NCBI GenBank assembly: GCA_019633985.1
Contig: JAHQWE010000005.1
Coordinates: 56,258-120,257, forward strand
DNA from: Acidiferrobacterales bacterium
Lineage (GTDB): Bacteria; Pseudomonadota; Gammaproteobacteria; Arenicellales; Poriferihabitantaceae
DNA length: 64,000 bases
Reading direction: 5' to 3'
Both the position numbers and the translations under genes were made by a program. The notes beneath the pieces were generated by a model. It was not told the origin of the DNA and did not search any database. It saw only the letters and a program-made list of their open reading frames with translations. Shown here one piece after another: positions 1 through 8,390 of the stretch (positions are counted from its first letter, which is position 1; every line of letters starts with the position of its first letter).

Positions 1-1180
1 CTATCTGAAGCAAACCAAACCTGAGATTGAGTCTGTCGCCTCGAAAGCGACTCTGCCTGTTGTCGCCGCCCAGCGTATTGCCAAGTCAGCGATTGCTCCG
101 GGATTGACTCTATTTGGCCAAATAGAAGCACCCAGAAACACCGTGTTAACCGCCGGAATAGCAGCCGATGTACTCGCCGTAAACGTTTTGGAGGGGGACA
201 TAGCGGTCAAAGACCAGCCTCTGGTCCTCCTGGATCAAGCAGATATCAACCTAGACATTTTGCAGAGACAAGCAGAAGTAGTGGAAATTGAGGCCCAGTT
301 GGAAAGTGATCGAAGCCGGTTTGAAGCGGATAAGGAAGCGCTTAAACGAGAGAAGCAGCTGGTTGCTCTCAGCAATAAAGCCGTTGAGCGAGCCAGCACT
401 CTGGCCCGTAGCAGCGCAGGCACCGAAGCGACGCTGGATGATGCCTTGCAACAGGTACAGCAACTTTTACTTGCAGTGACCCAGCGAGAGTTGGCAATCG
501 CCGATTTTGAGTCGAGGCAAAAACTTTGGCGGGCTAGACTGGAGAAAGCGAAAGCGGTATTGGCTCGTTCGAAACGTGACCTTGAACGCACAGCAGTAAG
601 GGCACCCTTCGATGGCAGAGTGATTGACGTCATGGTTTCTCCAGGAGATCGAGCTGGATCCACGACCCAGTTGGTCAGGATATATGACGATACGGCGCTG
701 GAAATTCGTGCTCAGGTACCGAGCAGGTATGTGCCGGTGCTGAGGAATGCCATCGCGGACAAACAATCTGTCAAGGCAGTCATGATTGACAACGCGAGAG
801 AGATACCGCTCACTCTGGTTCGCCTGGCTGCAAGCGTTGTTCAAGGGCAGGGGGGGGTTGATGCGTTTTTTCGCGCGGCGCCAGGATCGCTTCCTGCACT
901 GGGAAAAACGGTAGAACTCCAACTTGAGTTACCAGCAATAGCGAACGCGGTGGCTTTGTCACCCGAAGCTTTATATGGCTCAAATTTAGTCTATAGAATT
1001 ATTGATGGTGCACTGAAAGCACAATCTGTAGAGAGATTGGGACAAACGCTTGGCGGGCCGAACGGGGGGCGAATGCTGGTTCGCGGTGATGTTTTCGATA
1101 CAGGTGATCTGGTGTTGGACTCTCGTTTGCCACAGGCCATTGATGGATTGCGCGTAACCATAGAAGGGGAACCAGAGTAA
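1..1180 (+). CDS. RND efflux periplasmic adaptor (HlyD/MFP family), 5' partial
   Basis: Periplasmic adaptor of a tripartite RND pump, linking the inner-membrane permease to an outer-membrane channel. The reading frame is open from base 2, so the true start and the signal peptide/lipobox lie upstream of the window; the track's start at 104 is an internal TTG. Seen: a first lipoyl half near the N-terminus, a long charged heptad-rich stretch (roughly residues 60-150 of the listed ORF) as expected for the alpha-hairpin, then the second lipoyl half (RAPFDGRVIDVMVSPGD) and a beta-barrel region. The stop overlaps the next start (TAATG), so it is translationally coupled to the permease. Substrate cannot be told from sequence. 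Confidence 0.9.
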   Translation, partial: YLKQTKPEIESVASKATLPVVAAQRIAKSAIAPGLTLFGQIEAPRNTVLTAGIAADVLAVNVLEGDIAVKDQPLVLLDQADINLDILQRQAEVVEIEAQLESDRSRFEADKEALKREKQLVALSNKAVERASTLARSSAGTEATLDDALQQVQQLLLAVTQRELAIADFESRQKLWRARLEKAKAVLARSKRDLERTAVRAPFDGRVIDVMVSPGDRAGSTTQLVRIYDDTALEIRAQVPSRYVPVLRNAIADKQSVKAVMIDNAREIPLTLVRLAASVVQGQGGVDAFFRAAPGSLPALGKTVELQLELPAIANAVALSPEALYGSNLVYRIIDGALKAQSVERLGQTLGGPNGGRMLVRGDVFDTGDLVLDSRLPQAIDGLRVTIEGEPE

Positions 1181-4100
1181 TGGCTGTCAGAGGGGCAGCG
1201 TCATCGATGCCGGGCCTGGACGCTCGCGGTGGTCTGATCGGTATCTTTTCCAATCATCCGGTTGCCGCAAATCTTCTGATGGTGATGATGTTGCTCGCAG
1301 GTTTCTGGGGAGTGAGGCAGCTTAACACCCAGTTTTTTCCGACATTTGCCATCGACTATGCCAGCGTGAGGGTAGTGTGGAGTGGGGCAAGTGCAGAAGA
1401 TGTAGAGGAACTTATTACGACTTCGCTCGAACAGTCTTTGAGGGAGGTGGATTTCGTCAAACAGATTACATCGACCTCATCGGAAGGTGTGGCATCAGTG
1501 TCTCTTGAGTTTCTTGAAGGCACAGACATGGCGAAGGCGGTTGATCAGGTTAAACAACAGGTCGATCAGGTTCAAAACCTGCCCGCTGACGCTGAAGAGC
1601 CGGTGGTTAGTCAGGTCATTCGCTATGAGACAGTGGCGCGGTTGATGATTACCGGGGGTCAGAACGTTGCAGAATTAAGACCCCTGGTAAATCGATTCGA
1701 GGCGGAGCTGTTGAATCGTGGCATTGCCAAGATTTTTATACGCGGACTCCCTGATGAGCAAATAGCGATTGAGGTACCGGCGCGCAATTTGCGCGAATTA
1801 GGCCTGTCGCTGGACGATGTGGGGCAGCGAGTTGCAGCCTGGTCGAGGGACGTACCGGTCGGCATTATCGGAAGAGGAGAAATATCACGCCAGCTAAGAT
1901 TCAGTGAACGGCGGGAGAGCGAGTTAGAGTTCGAGAGTATTCCTGTTGTTGCCGAGCAAAACGGCCGAAGGGTGGCGCTGGGCGACGTTGCCGAAATTAC
2001 CCGCAAGCCCCGAGATGGACAGGTATCCATCACTTTTAAAGGTCAGCCTGCGGTAGAACTCAGACTTAGCCGCACCGAAAACAGCGATAGTCTGGAAGCT
2101 GCCAACATTTTGCACACCTGGCTCGAAGATACTCGACCGACGTTACCTCCGGGTGTGGAAGTGGTCACCTACAACGAGCGCTGGAAGGCACTACAGGGGC
2201 GAATCGGGTTGTTGGTTAAAAACGGTGTTGGTGGCCTGGCGCTGGTGCTCATCATTCTATTTCTATTTATGAATGGCCGAGTGGCATTTTGGGTTGCGGT
2301 AGGTATTCCTGTTTCCTTTATGGCATCTCTTGCCGTTCTTTATGCAGTGGGTGGTTCGATCAATATGCTCAGCCTATTCGGATTAATAATGGCCCTGGGT
2401 ATTATTGTTGACGATGCCATCGTGGTCGGTGAAGAGGCCATGAGTCAATATCAGCAGGGACAAAATCGTGCACAGGCTGCAGAGAATGCTGCGCGAAGAA
2501 TGTTAGGGCCGGTATTTTCTTCGTCTCTTACTAGTATCGCTGCGTTTATGCCGTTACTTTTGGTCGGAGGGATTATTGGTTCAATCATGCAAGCCATACC
2601 GGTGGTGGTAATTTGTGTCATTATCGCGTCGCTGGTGGAGTGTTTTTTAATCATGCCAGGTCATCTTACACACTCGTTCCGAAAGCTGGGAAACCGACCA
2701 GACACTAGAATTCGTAAACGGTTAAATGCCGCATTTGATCGTTTTAGGGACTTGCGGTTTCGACCATTCGTGAGCGCGGCGGTGGATCATCGCTGGACTA
2801 CGCTCTCTGTTGCGATTGCCTTGCTCACAGTGACAGTTGGTTGGTCTGCGTCTGGCAGAATCGGCTTTCAGTTTTTTCCCACAGCAGAAGCAGATCGCAT
2901 TTTTGCAAATGTTGGTTTCGTTTCAGGAACACCCTCAAGGGTTGTACAGAAGTATCTGGATGAAATGGAGTCCGCATTGAGAGAGACCGAAGAAGAGCTG
3001 GGCTCTGAGTTTGTCTCTCTGGTGGTAAGCCGTCATGGAGAGCTGGATGGCGCAAGTGGTCGCGGAGATCACTTTGGCAGCGTCCGCGCCGAGCTTGTCG
3101 ACCCTGACAGGCGAGAGGTACGCAATCGCGACATTATTAAAGCATGGAGAGACCGATTACCGCCTATCCCAGGACGTGAGTTTATGAGTATCGTAGAACC
3201 ACGCGCTGGACCACCCGGCAGCGATCTGGATATACGCATTGTTGGTGGCAGTATTCAGCAGGTCAAGGCAGTAGCCGAAGAAATTACCGGCACACTCAGG
3301 CAAATCCCAGGTGTTTCTGGTATCGGCGATGACGCGCCGTATGGCCGGGAACAAATGGTATTGAAGCTCACCCCGGTGGCGGAAGCTCTGGGATTAAGTA
3401 TTGATTCGATTTCGAGACAGCTTCGAGCGGCGTATGACGGGGTGAAAATTCAGGAGCTCTCAGATGGCTTCGATGATATCGAGGTTCGCTTAATGCTCCC
3501 AGAAAGCGAGCGGGATTCGGTTGCCAGTTTGTCAGAACTTGATATCGTGTTGCCGAATGGCAATCTAGAGCCAATCGGAAATCTGGCAACCGTCGAATTG
3601 TCCCGCGGTTTCGAAACCATCAGGCATTCGGATGGCAGATTAGCAGTGACAGTCACCGGGAGCGTTGATCCAACGGTGGGGAATGCCAATCAGATTCGCA
3701 AAGACCTTGAGGCTGAGTTATTGCCTTCCCTTGCCAATCAGTACGGCGTGACTTTTGGGTTTGGTGGGCGCCAGCAGGACCAAAAAGAGACGTTAAGTGA
3801 TATGAAAGTGGGTCTGGTTCTAGCCTTGAGCATGATCTACCTGGTTCTTTCCTGGGTATTCGGTTCCTACGGCTGGCCGCTCATTGTGATGTTTATCATT
3901 CCTTTTGGCGCTGTCGGCGCTATTTGGGGGCACGTTGCGATGGGAATCGACCTTACCGTCCTGTCTCTTTTCGGCTTGTTTGGGTTGTCAGGGATTGTAG
4001 TGAACGACTCCATTATTCTTGTGGTGTTTTATCGAGATTTGCGCATAAAAGGTATGCGAGCGCGAGACGCTGTGATCGAGGCAGCTTGCCAGAGACTACG

Positions 4101-4323
4101 CGCCGTACTGCTAACTTCCCTTACGACAGTGGCAGGTCTGACCCCATTGCTGTTTGAGACATCACTGCAGGCCCAGTTTCTCATTCCGATGGCGACCAGT
4201 CTGGCGTTTGGGCTCGCATTCGCGACTCTCTTAGTGCTATTTTTGGTGCCTTCTCTGCTGCTCATTTACGAGAATGCAGCAAATCGCTTGAAACCCAAGG
4301 AGCCAATTGCGGTAACGATCTAA
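1180..4323 (+). CDS. RND efflux transporter permease (AcrB/HAE-type)
   Basis: Inner-membrane proton-driven permease of about 1047 residues, the usual RND length. One TM segment lies near residues 30-50, followed by a large periplasmic porter region, a TM cluster around 345-500, a second periplasmic region and a final TM cluster. Motif GIIVDDAIVV at about 407-416 carries the acidic pair of the TM4 proton relay; the mirrored motif in the C-half is GIVVNDSIILVV. It starts one base before the adaptor stop. The two periplasmic halves place it among multidrug/lipophile exporters rather than MMPL proteins. Its substrate is unknown. The outer-membrane channel is not in the window downstream and may lie upstream. 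Confidence 0.93.
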   Translation: MAVRGAASSMPGLDARGGLIGIFSNHPVAANLLMVMMLLAGFWGVRQLNTQFFPTFAIDYASVRVVWSGASAEDVEELITTSLEQSLREVDFVKQITSTSSEGVASVSLEFLEGTDMAKAVDQVKQQVDQVQNLPADAEEPVVSQVIRYETVARLMITGGQNVAELRPLVNRFEAELLNRGIAKIFIRGLPDEQIAIEVPARNLRELGLSLDDVGQRVAAWSRDVPVGIIGRGEISRQLRFSERRESELEFESIPVVAEQNGRRVALGDVAEITRKPRDGQVSITFKGQPAVELRLSRTENSDSLEAANILHTWLEDTRPTLPPGVEVVTYNERWKALQGRIGLLVKNGVGGLALVLIILFLFMNGRVAFWVAVGIPVSFMASLAVLYAVGGSINMLSLFGLIMALGIIVDDAIVVGEEAMSQYQQGQNRAQAAENAARRMLGPVFSSSLTSIAAFMPLLLVGGIIGSIMQAIPVVVICVIIASLVECFLIMPGHLTHSFRKLGNRPDTRIRKRLNAAFDRFRDLRFRPFVSAAVDHRWTTLSVAIALLTVTVGWSASGRIGFQFFPTAEADRIFANVGFVSGTPSRVVQKYLDEMESALRETEEELGSEFVSLVVSRHGELDGASGRGDHFGSVRAELVDPDRREVRNRDIIKAWRDRLPPIPGREFMSIVEPRAGPPGSDLDIRIVGGSIQQVKAVAEEITGTLRQIPGVSGIGDDAPYGREQMVLKLTPVAEALGLSIDSISRQLRAAYDGVKIQELSDGFDDIEVRLMLPESERDSVASLSELDIVLPNGNLEPIGNLATVELSRGFETIRHSDGRLAVTVTGSVDPTVGNANQIRKDLEAELLPSLANQYGVTFGFGGRQQDQKETLSDMKVGLVLALSMIYLVLSWVFGSYGWPLIVMFIIPFGAVGAIWGHVAMGIDLTVLSLFGLFGLSGIVVNDSIILVVFYRDLRIKGMRARDAVIEAACQRLRAVLLTSLTTVAGLTPLLFETSLQAQFLIPMATSLAFGLAFATLLVLFLVPSLLLIYENAANRLKPKEPIAVTI

Positions 4324-4406
4324 AAGCAGCGATCTTCATGCAGACGACAGAATATCCGTCTACAATTGTGTTCAATCAATACGTGAATACAGGAGGATCC
4401 TGAAAA

Positions 4407-5849
4407 ATGATAATAGAGATACCACGCCCTGGTAAAAGGGGGGGGAATAGTTTGACTTCGTGCAAGAGCATGCTGAAATTGGCGGCCGTTAGTCTTGCCT
4501 CTTGCGGCTTGTTGAGCTCACCTGCTCTGGCGATTGAATCCTTCACTGATTCCATTTCTCCCACCGGTTACCTCGCATTTGATAGCAAGAGTCAGGCTCA
4601 TACAGGTGGATTATGGTACCAGCTGGAAGAAAGCGATTCCCGGGACTGGTTAACGCGATATACCGAACCTGGCGAGACTCTGGTGCGATCGACCTTGTCG
4701 CTGGACCAGCAGTTCACCAACCACCGGTTGCATTTTGGGCGGGCGGAAGCCAGTGACCAACAGTTCAATCAATTTGGCGTTTCCTTGGGTAAAACCACAG
4801 TGCTCGGGTTTAGTGGTGAAGGCAACACCACCAGCAGTATTGCGCACAGATACAATCACGTTGATCCGTTTCATTTTCACGGTGGCTTGCGTCAAAACTA
4901 TCGCTACGATGGTGCACACTTCGCCTATCAGTTGAATGCCAACAATCAAATTGGGTTTACCCAGACCGTGATCACCGCTCCTGACTTATTTGATCGCACC
5001 GTAACCGGATTTGATTGGCAGGGCCGAAGAGCCAGCATGTCGCTGATGCAAGTTTCGGTAGGTGATGAGGATGCAGGTGTCGCCGCCAGTGGAGTCATGC
5101 GGTTTGGCCGCTTGAACGTTGCCGCGGACTACCTGCGAGCCGAAAATGATGCAACGTTTGCCAGTCTGGCGTTTCAAACTTACTCTCAAGATGGCAAGCG
5201 CTTTGGGCTACGTGCAGAGCAACGTCGAAATCCGCTTTTTTCAGACGCCAACGAAAATCGGGTAACTTTTAGTTTGGCTTTTGATATTCAGTCTGTGCCG
5301 CGTTTTAACGCTGAGGAAACAGAAACAACTGAAGACGAAACAGTTCAAAAAGGAAAAGGCGCAGGTCTATTAATTGGAGCTGGCGTAGTTGGAGCTGGTG
5401 TGGCAATCAGTTCAGGTGGAGGTGGCGGATCCGATGGCCGAGCGCGATTTAGCACGCAACAAGAATCCGCTTTTAACGTGCTGAATAGCATTAACCCTAC
5501 TTCGGTTCGGCAAAATAGAGAGCATGGCGGATACGTTTATCGCAATGCCGATGGAAGCTTTTCTTCAACCGTACCGATTCAGGGCGAATTAGCCAGCGTG
5601 TCGTTACCCGCCCCGCAGTCTGTTGCGCCTCCAGGAGGCCAAACCACGGCAAGCTATCATACTCACGGGGGGTTTGATCCACGATTTGATAACGAAAACT
5701 TCTCTCCTCAGGATATTATTTCTGACATTGTATTTGGTCTAGATGGTTATCTTGGCACACCGGCGGGTCAGTTTAAGTATCACAACCTTCGCGCCAACAC
5801 GATAGTAACTCTAGGCGGCCCCGGAACCCTGGCGACGGGATCACTCTAA
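4407..5849 (+). CDS. Exported barrel-like protein with C-terminal JAMM/DUF4329-type domain
   Basis: 480 residues with an AGGAGG ribosome site 10 nt before the ATG. The N-terminus ends in a signal-like segment (LASCGLLSSPALA). Residues about 50-300 are rich in alternating aromatic/polar strands, resembling an outer-membrane beta-barrel or autotransporter-type sheet. A hydrophobic glycine-rich stretch follows at about 317-343 (ending SGGGGGSDG). The C-terminal 130 residues match what I recall of DUF4329 and contain a complete JAMM-like set: E372 (NREHGG), H418/H420 (HTH), S433 and D436 (SPQD). JAMM proteins are zinc isopeptidases or peptidases, and DUF4329 is common at the C-terminus of polymorphic-toxin proteins. 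Function here is unknown. The small exported gene just downstream may be its partner. Confidence 0.7.
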   Translation: MIIEIPRPGKRGGNSLTSCKSMLKLAAVSLASCGLLSSPALAIESFTDSISPTGYLAFDSKSQAHTGGLWYQLEESDSRDWLTRYTEPGETLVRSTLSLDQQFTNHRLHFGRAEASDQQFNQFGVSLGKTTVLGFSGEGNTTSSIAHRYNHVDPFHFHGGLRQNYRYDGAHFAYQLNANNQIGFTQTVITAPDLFDRTVTGFDWQGRRASMSLMQVSVGDEDAGVAASGVMRFGRLNVAADYLRAENDATFASLAFQTYSQDGKRFGLRAEQRRNPLFSDANENRVTFSLAFDIQSVPRFNAEETETTEDETVQKGKGAGLLIGAGVVGAGVAISSGGGGGSDGRARFSTQQESAFNVLNSINPTSVRQNREHGGYVYRNADGSFSSTVPIQGELASVSLPAPQSVAPPGGQTTASYHTHGGFDPRFDNENFSPQDIISDIVFGLDGYLGTPAGQFKYHNLRANTIVTLGGPGTLATGSL

Positions 5850-5864
5850 GTCGGGTTTGGGGTA

Positions 5865-6347
5865 ATGAAAAAACGGTTTGCCAGCCTTTTGGGCCCTAGA
5901 GCAGCGGCATTGCTGCTGTTCTGGTCCAGTTGTGTACTGGCTACGCAGGACGCAGCAGTATCAGAAGCCAGGGAATTTGTGCAGAGAGCCCATCTATGCG
6001 GGCTTGATCATGGGTACCAGTGTTCTGAGCCGGTGGAGAGCGATTTTATAGGTCTGGACGCCGATAGAGCGATGGTACCAGGCAGCTATCTGGCTGCCTG
6101 GCAAGTTGCACTAGAAGCATTTCGATCGATTGAGGATTTATCATCTGGAGAAAAACAACTGCAGCACTACAAGATTGGTTTTAGTGAAAACGAAACCCAG
6201 TACGTTGTGCATTTTCAGGCGCTGTTGTTACCTTCGATGAGCGAAGGTGAGCCCAGCGGAATCATGCGAGGTACTTTTGGTCGAACGACCCGCTATTGGA
6301 TTAATAAAGATTCAATGAAAGTAGAAAAGAGGTTGTACTACAAGTAG
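5865..6347 (+). CDS. Small exported protein of unknown function
   Basis: 160 residues, not recognised. The N-terminus is a clear signal peptide (MKKRF, a hydrophobic run, then a likely cleavage after VLA). The mature part holds two cysteines close together (HLCGLDHGYQC), possibly a disulfide, and a mixed alpha/beta composition. It starts 15 nt after the JAMM-domain gene, so the two are almost certainly co-transcribed. The position suggests a periplasmic partner, chaperone or inhibitor of that protein, but this is inference from context only. Confidence 0.75.
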   Translation: MKKRFASLLGPRAAALLLFWSSCVLATQDAAVSEAREFVQRAHLCGLDHGYQCSEPVESDFIGLDADRAMVPGSYLAAWQVALEAFRSIEDLSSGEKQLQHYKIGFSENETQYVVHFQALLLPSMSEGEPSGIMRGTFGRTTRYWINKDSMKVEKRLYYK

Positions 6348-6375
6348 TAAATTATCGGGCTAGCGCTGAATCACT

Positions 6376-7386
6376 CTACACAACGATTGCATTGCGAAGC
6401 TTCGTAATTTCGTCTACCTCCGTTGGTATATCTTTCCCTCGCATCCTCTGTAGTCGCGGCTGGTTTACCGCTTGGTTTTCTCCAAGATCGCTGGCGACAC
6501 TGCGCGCGGAGTCTGGGTCATTACAAATCAACACCATGTCGCAACCCGCAGCCAACGCTTTGTTTGCTCTCTGCGTTGGTGAACCCGCAACTTCTGCACC
6601 TTTCATCGTTAAGTCATCGCTAAAAACCAAACCATTAAAACCCAACGACTGTCTCAAGACTTTCTGTATCCAAAAAGAAGAGAATGTTGGAAGGTCTTGG
6701 TCGATATTGGGAAAAGCGATATGGGCGGTCATTACCGCTGCGAGTTGATTACCCAATTGCCGATAGGGCTTGAGATCAGAACGCAGAATTTCCTCAAAAG
6801 ACCGTTGGTCGCTGGGCGTCTCTAGATGGGAATCTTCTACCACCCCACCGTGTCCGGGAAAGTGTTTTCCTGTGGCCTGCATTCCAGCGCTCATCATCCC
6901 GTCTATGTAGGCGGAAGCTAACTGAGTGATGCAATCAGGATGTTCATGGAATCCGCGGTCTCCGATGATTTGACTCTTCGGGTTGGCGATATCCAGAACC
7001 GGAGCAAAACTGAAATCAATTCCAAACTTACGAAGCTCCAAAGCCATAAGCCTAGCGGCGCTGTAGGCTCGTTGCACAGCATTTTCCGGATCTGCTCGAA
7101 TATCCGTTCCCAGGGACAGGAGTGGCGGCAATGCCACGAAGTGTTCACGGAAGCGTTGAACCCTGCCCCCTTCCTGATCTACGGCAATGAGTAACGATGG
7201 AGAGCGCAGTTGCTTGATTTCGTTGATCAGATTCCTTAATTGCGCAGGGGATTCAAAGTTTCGGCTGAATAGAATCACCGCGCCCAGTGCAGGCTGTTGT
7301 AAAAAGCGGCGCTCCTCAGTGGTAAGAGACAGTCCGGAGACATCCGCCATTAAGGGGCCGAGCGGTAAATTTACGATGCTATTCAT
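6376..7386 (-). CDS. nagZ: beta-N-acetylhexosaminidase (GH3), peptidoglycan recycling
   Basis: Cytosolic glycosidase that removes N-acetylglucosamine from anhydro-muropeptides during cell-wall recycling. Family GH3 signatures are present: DQEGGRVQR, the KHFPGHG loop carrying the catalytic-dyad histidine, and FSDDLTM with the nucleophile Asp. Length of 336 residues is normal for NagZ. The track begins at a TTG; the following ATG (7386) gives MNSIVNLPLGPLMADVSG, which fits the family better. The start overlaps the 3' end of the upstream YkuD gene by 8 nt, so both are in one transcript. No signal peptide. Confidence 0.95.
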   Translation of the reverse strand: MNSIVNLPLGPLMADVSGLSLTTEERRFLQQPALGAVILFSRNFESPAQLRNLINEIKQLRSPSLLIAVDQEGGRVQRFREHFVALPPLLSLGTDIRADPENAVQRAYSAARLMALELRKFGIDFSFAPVLDIANPKSQIIGDRGFHEHPDCITQLASAYIDGMMSAGMQATGKHFPGHGGVVEDSHLETPSDQRSFEEILRSDLKPYRQLGNQLAAVMTAHIAFPNIDQDLPTFSSFWIQKVLRQSLGFNGLVFSDDLTMKGAEVAGSPTQRANKALAAGCDMVLICNDPDSARSVASDLGENQAVNQPRLQRMRGKDIPTEVDEITKLRNAIVV

Positions 7387-7879
7387 CAATCAATACCGGT
7401 GTTCCCACCTTGAGCAAATCGAACAGAAAAATCACTTCCTGGTTACGCATACGGATGCACCCGTGGGAACCAGGTACGCCCATTTCTACTTCGTCCGGTG
7501 TGCCATGTATGTAGACATAGCGACGCATGGTATCGACCGAACCCAGCCGATTCCTGCCGGGTTCACAGCCGCTCAACCAAAGAATTCGAGTAAGAATCCA
7601 GTCTCGATCGGGATATTTTTGGCGTAACTCCGGATGATAGATTTCACCGCTCGGACGTCGGCCAATAAAAACAGTGTTTGCGGGGGCATCATGGCCGATT
7701 TTAGCGCGAATGATGTGCATGCCTCGGGGCGTGCAGAAACTGCCGTTTTCCTCACCGGCGCCATTGCCAGCGGTGGATACGGAAAAAATGTGTGTGGTCT
7801 CACAATTTTCGACAACAGCAAGTGTTTGCGAGGCGATATTAATCTCAACCTGAGTGGCCGGCCCGTCGTGTTCTCTCAT
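7379..7879 (-). CDS. YkuD-family protein without signal peptide, probable cytosolic L,D-carboxypeptidase
   Basis: 166 residues that are almost entirely the YkuD fold, with the catalytic histidine at H125 (HGTPDE) and the SHGCIRM box holding nucleophile C141. Classical L,D-transpeptidases are exported, but this one has no signal peptide or TM helix. Signal-less YkuD proteins such as Acinetobacter ElsL/LdtJ act in the cytosol as L,D-carboxypeptidases that trim tetrapeptides in peptidoglycan recycling. The 8-nt overlap with nagZ, another recycling enzyme, supports that role here. Family assignment is secure; the carboxypeptidase activity is inference. Confidence 0.88.
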   Translation of the reverse strand: MREHDGPATQVEINIASQTLAVVENCETTHIFSVSTAGNGAGEENGSFCTPRGMHIIRAKIGHDAPANTVFIGRRPSGEIYHPELRQKYPDRDWILTRILWLSGCEPGRNRLGSVDTMRRYVYIHGTPDEVEMGVPGSHGCIRMRNQEVIFLFDLLKVGTPVLIDE

Positions 7880-7888
7880 TATCGGCTG

Positions 7889-8386
7889 CTATGTATTTAC
7901 CGAAGGCTTACCGCGAATAGCAGAGAGTAAACCACTACAGGCAGATTCAAGTAGATCAAGGACATGATCAAATCCATTCTCACCACCGTAATATGGGTCG
8001 GGCACTTCTTTCAGATCGGTCGTGCTGGAAAATGAAAGCATGAGCTGAATTTTTTTTGCTGCATCGGGTTCGATTGAATCGGCTGCGAGTGCCCGGAGGT
8101 CTGATTGGTTGGAGAGATCCATAGCAATAATGTGATCAAAGTGCGAGAAATCTTCAACGGCGATTTGACGCGCTCTCAGCTGATCGATCTGGTAGCCTCG
8201 CCGTGACGCGGCAGCCTGGGCACGGGTATCCGGCGGATTCCCGATATGCCAGTTACCGGTGCCAGCGGAATCTATCATGATCTGGTCAGACAGGGCAGCG
8301 CGCTGGACCTGGTCTCTAAAAACCCCCTCTGCGGACGGCGAGCGACAGATATTTCCCAAGCAGACAAAGAGGACAGAAGTGGACAA
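7889..8386 (-). CDS. Low-molecular-weight protein-tyrosine phosphatase
   Basis: 165 residues with the family P-loop CLGNICRSP right at the N-terminus (nucleophile C9, Arg15) and the late general-acid motif DPYYGG. The only in-frame start is TTG at 8386, giving MSTSVLFVCLGNICRSP, which aligns with family starts. It lies 4 nt after spoT and 9 nt before the YkuD gene in the same direction, so it belongs to the spoT-to-nagZ run. No tyrosine kinase or capsule gene is nearby, so the substrate is unknown; it may be a housekeeping type. Confidence 0.92.
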   Translation of the reverse strand: MSTSVLFVCLGNICRSPSAEGVFRDQVQRAALSDQIMIDSAGTGNWHIGNPPDTRAQAAASRRGYQIDQLRARQIAVEDFSHFDHIIAMDLSNQSDLRALAADSIEPDAAKKIQLMLSFSSTTDLKEVPDPYYGGENGFDHVLDLLESACSGLLSAIRGKPSVNT

Positions 8387-8390
8387 GCTC

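Noticed and set aside
467-922. 151-aa minus-strand ORF
   Set aside because: Antisense to the RND adaptor; composition does not look like protein.
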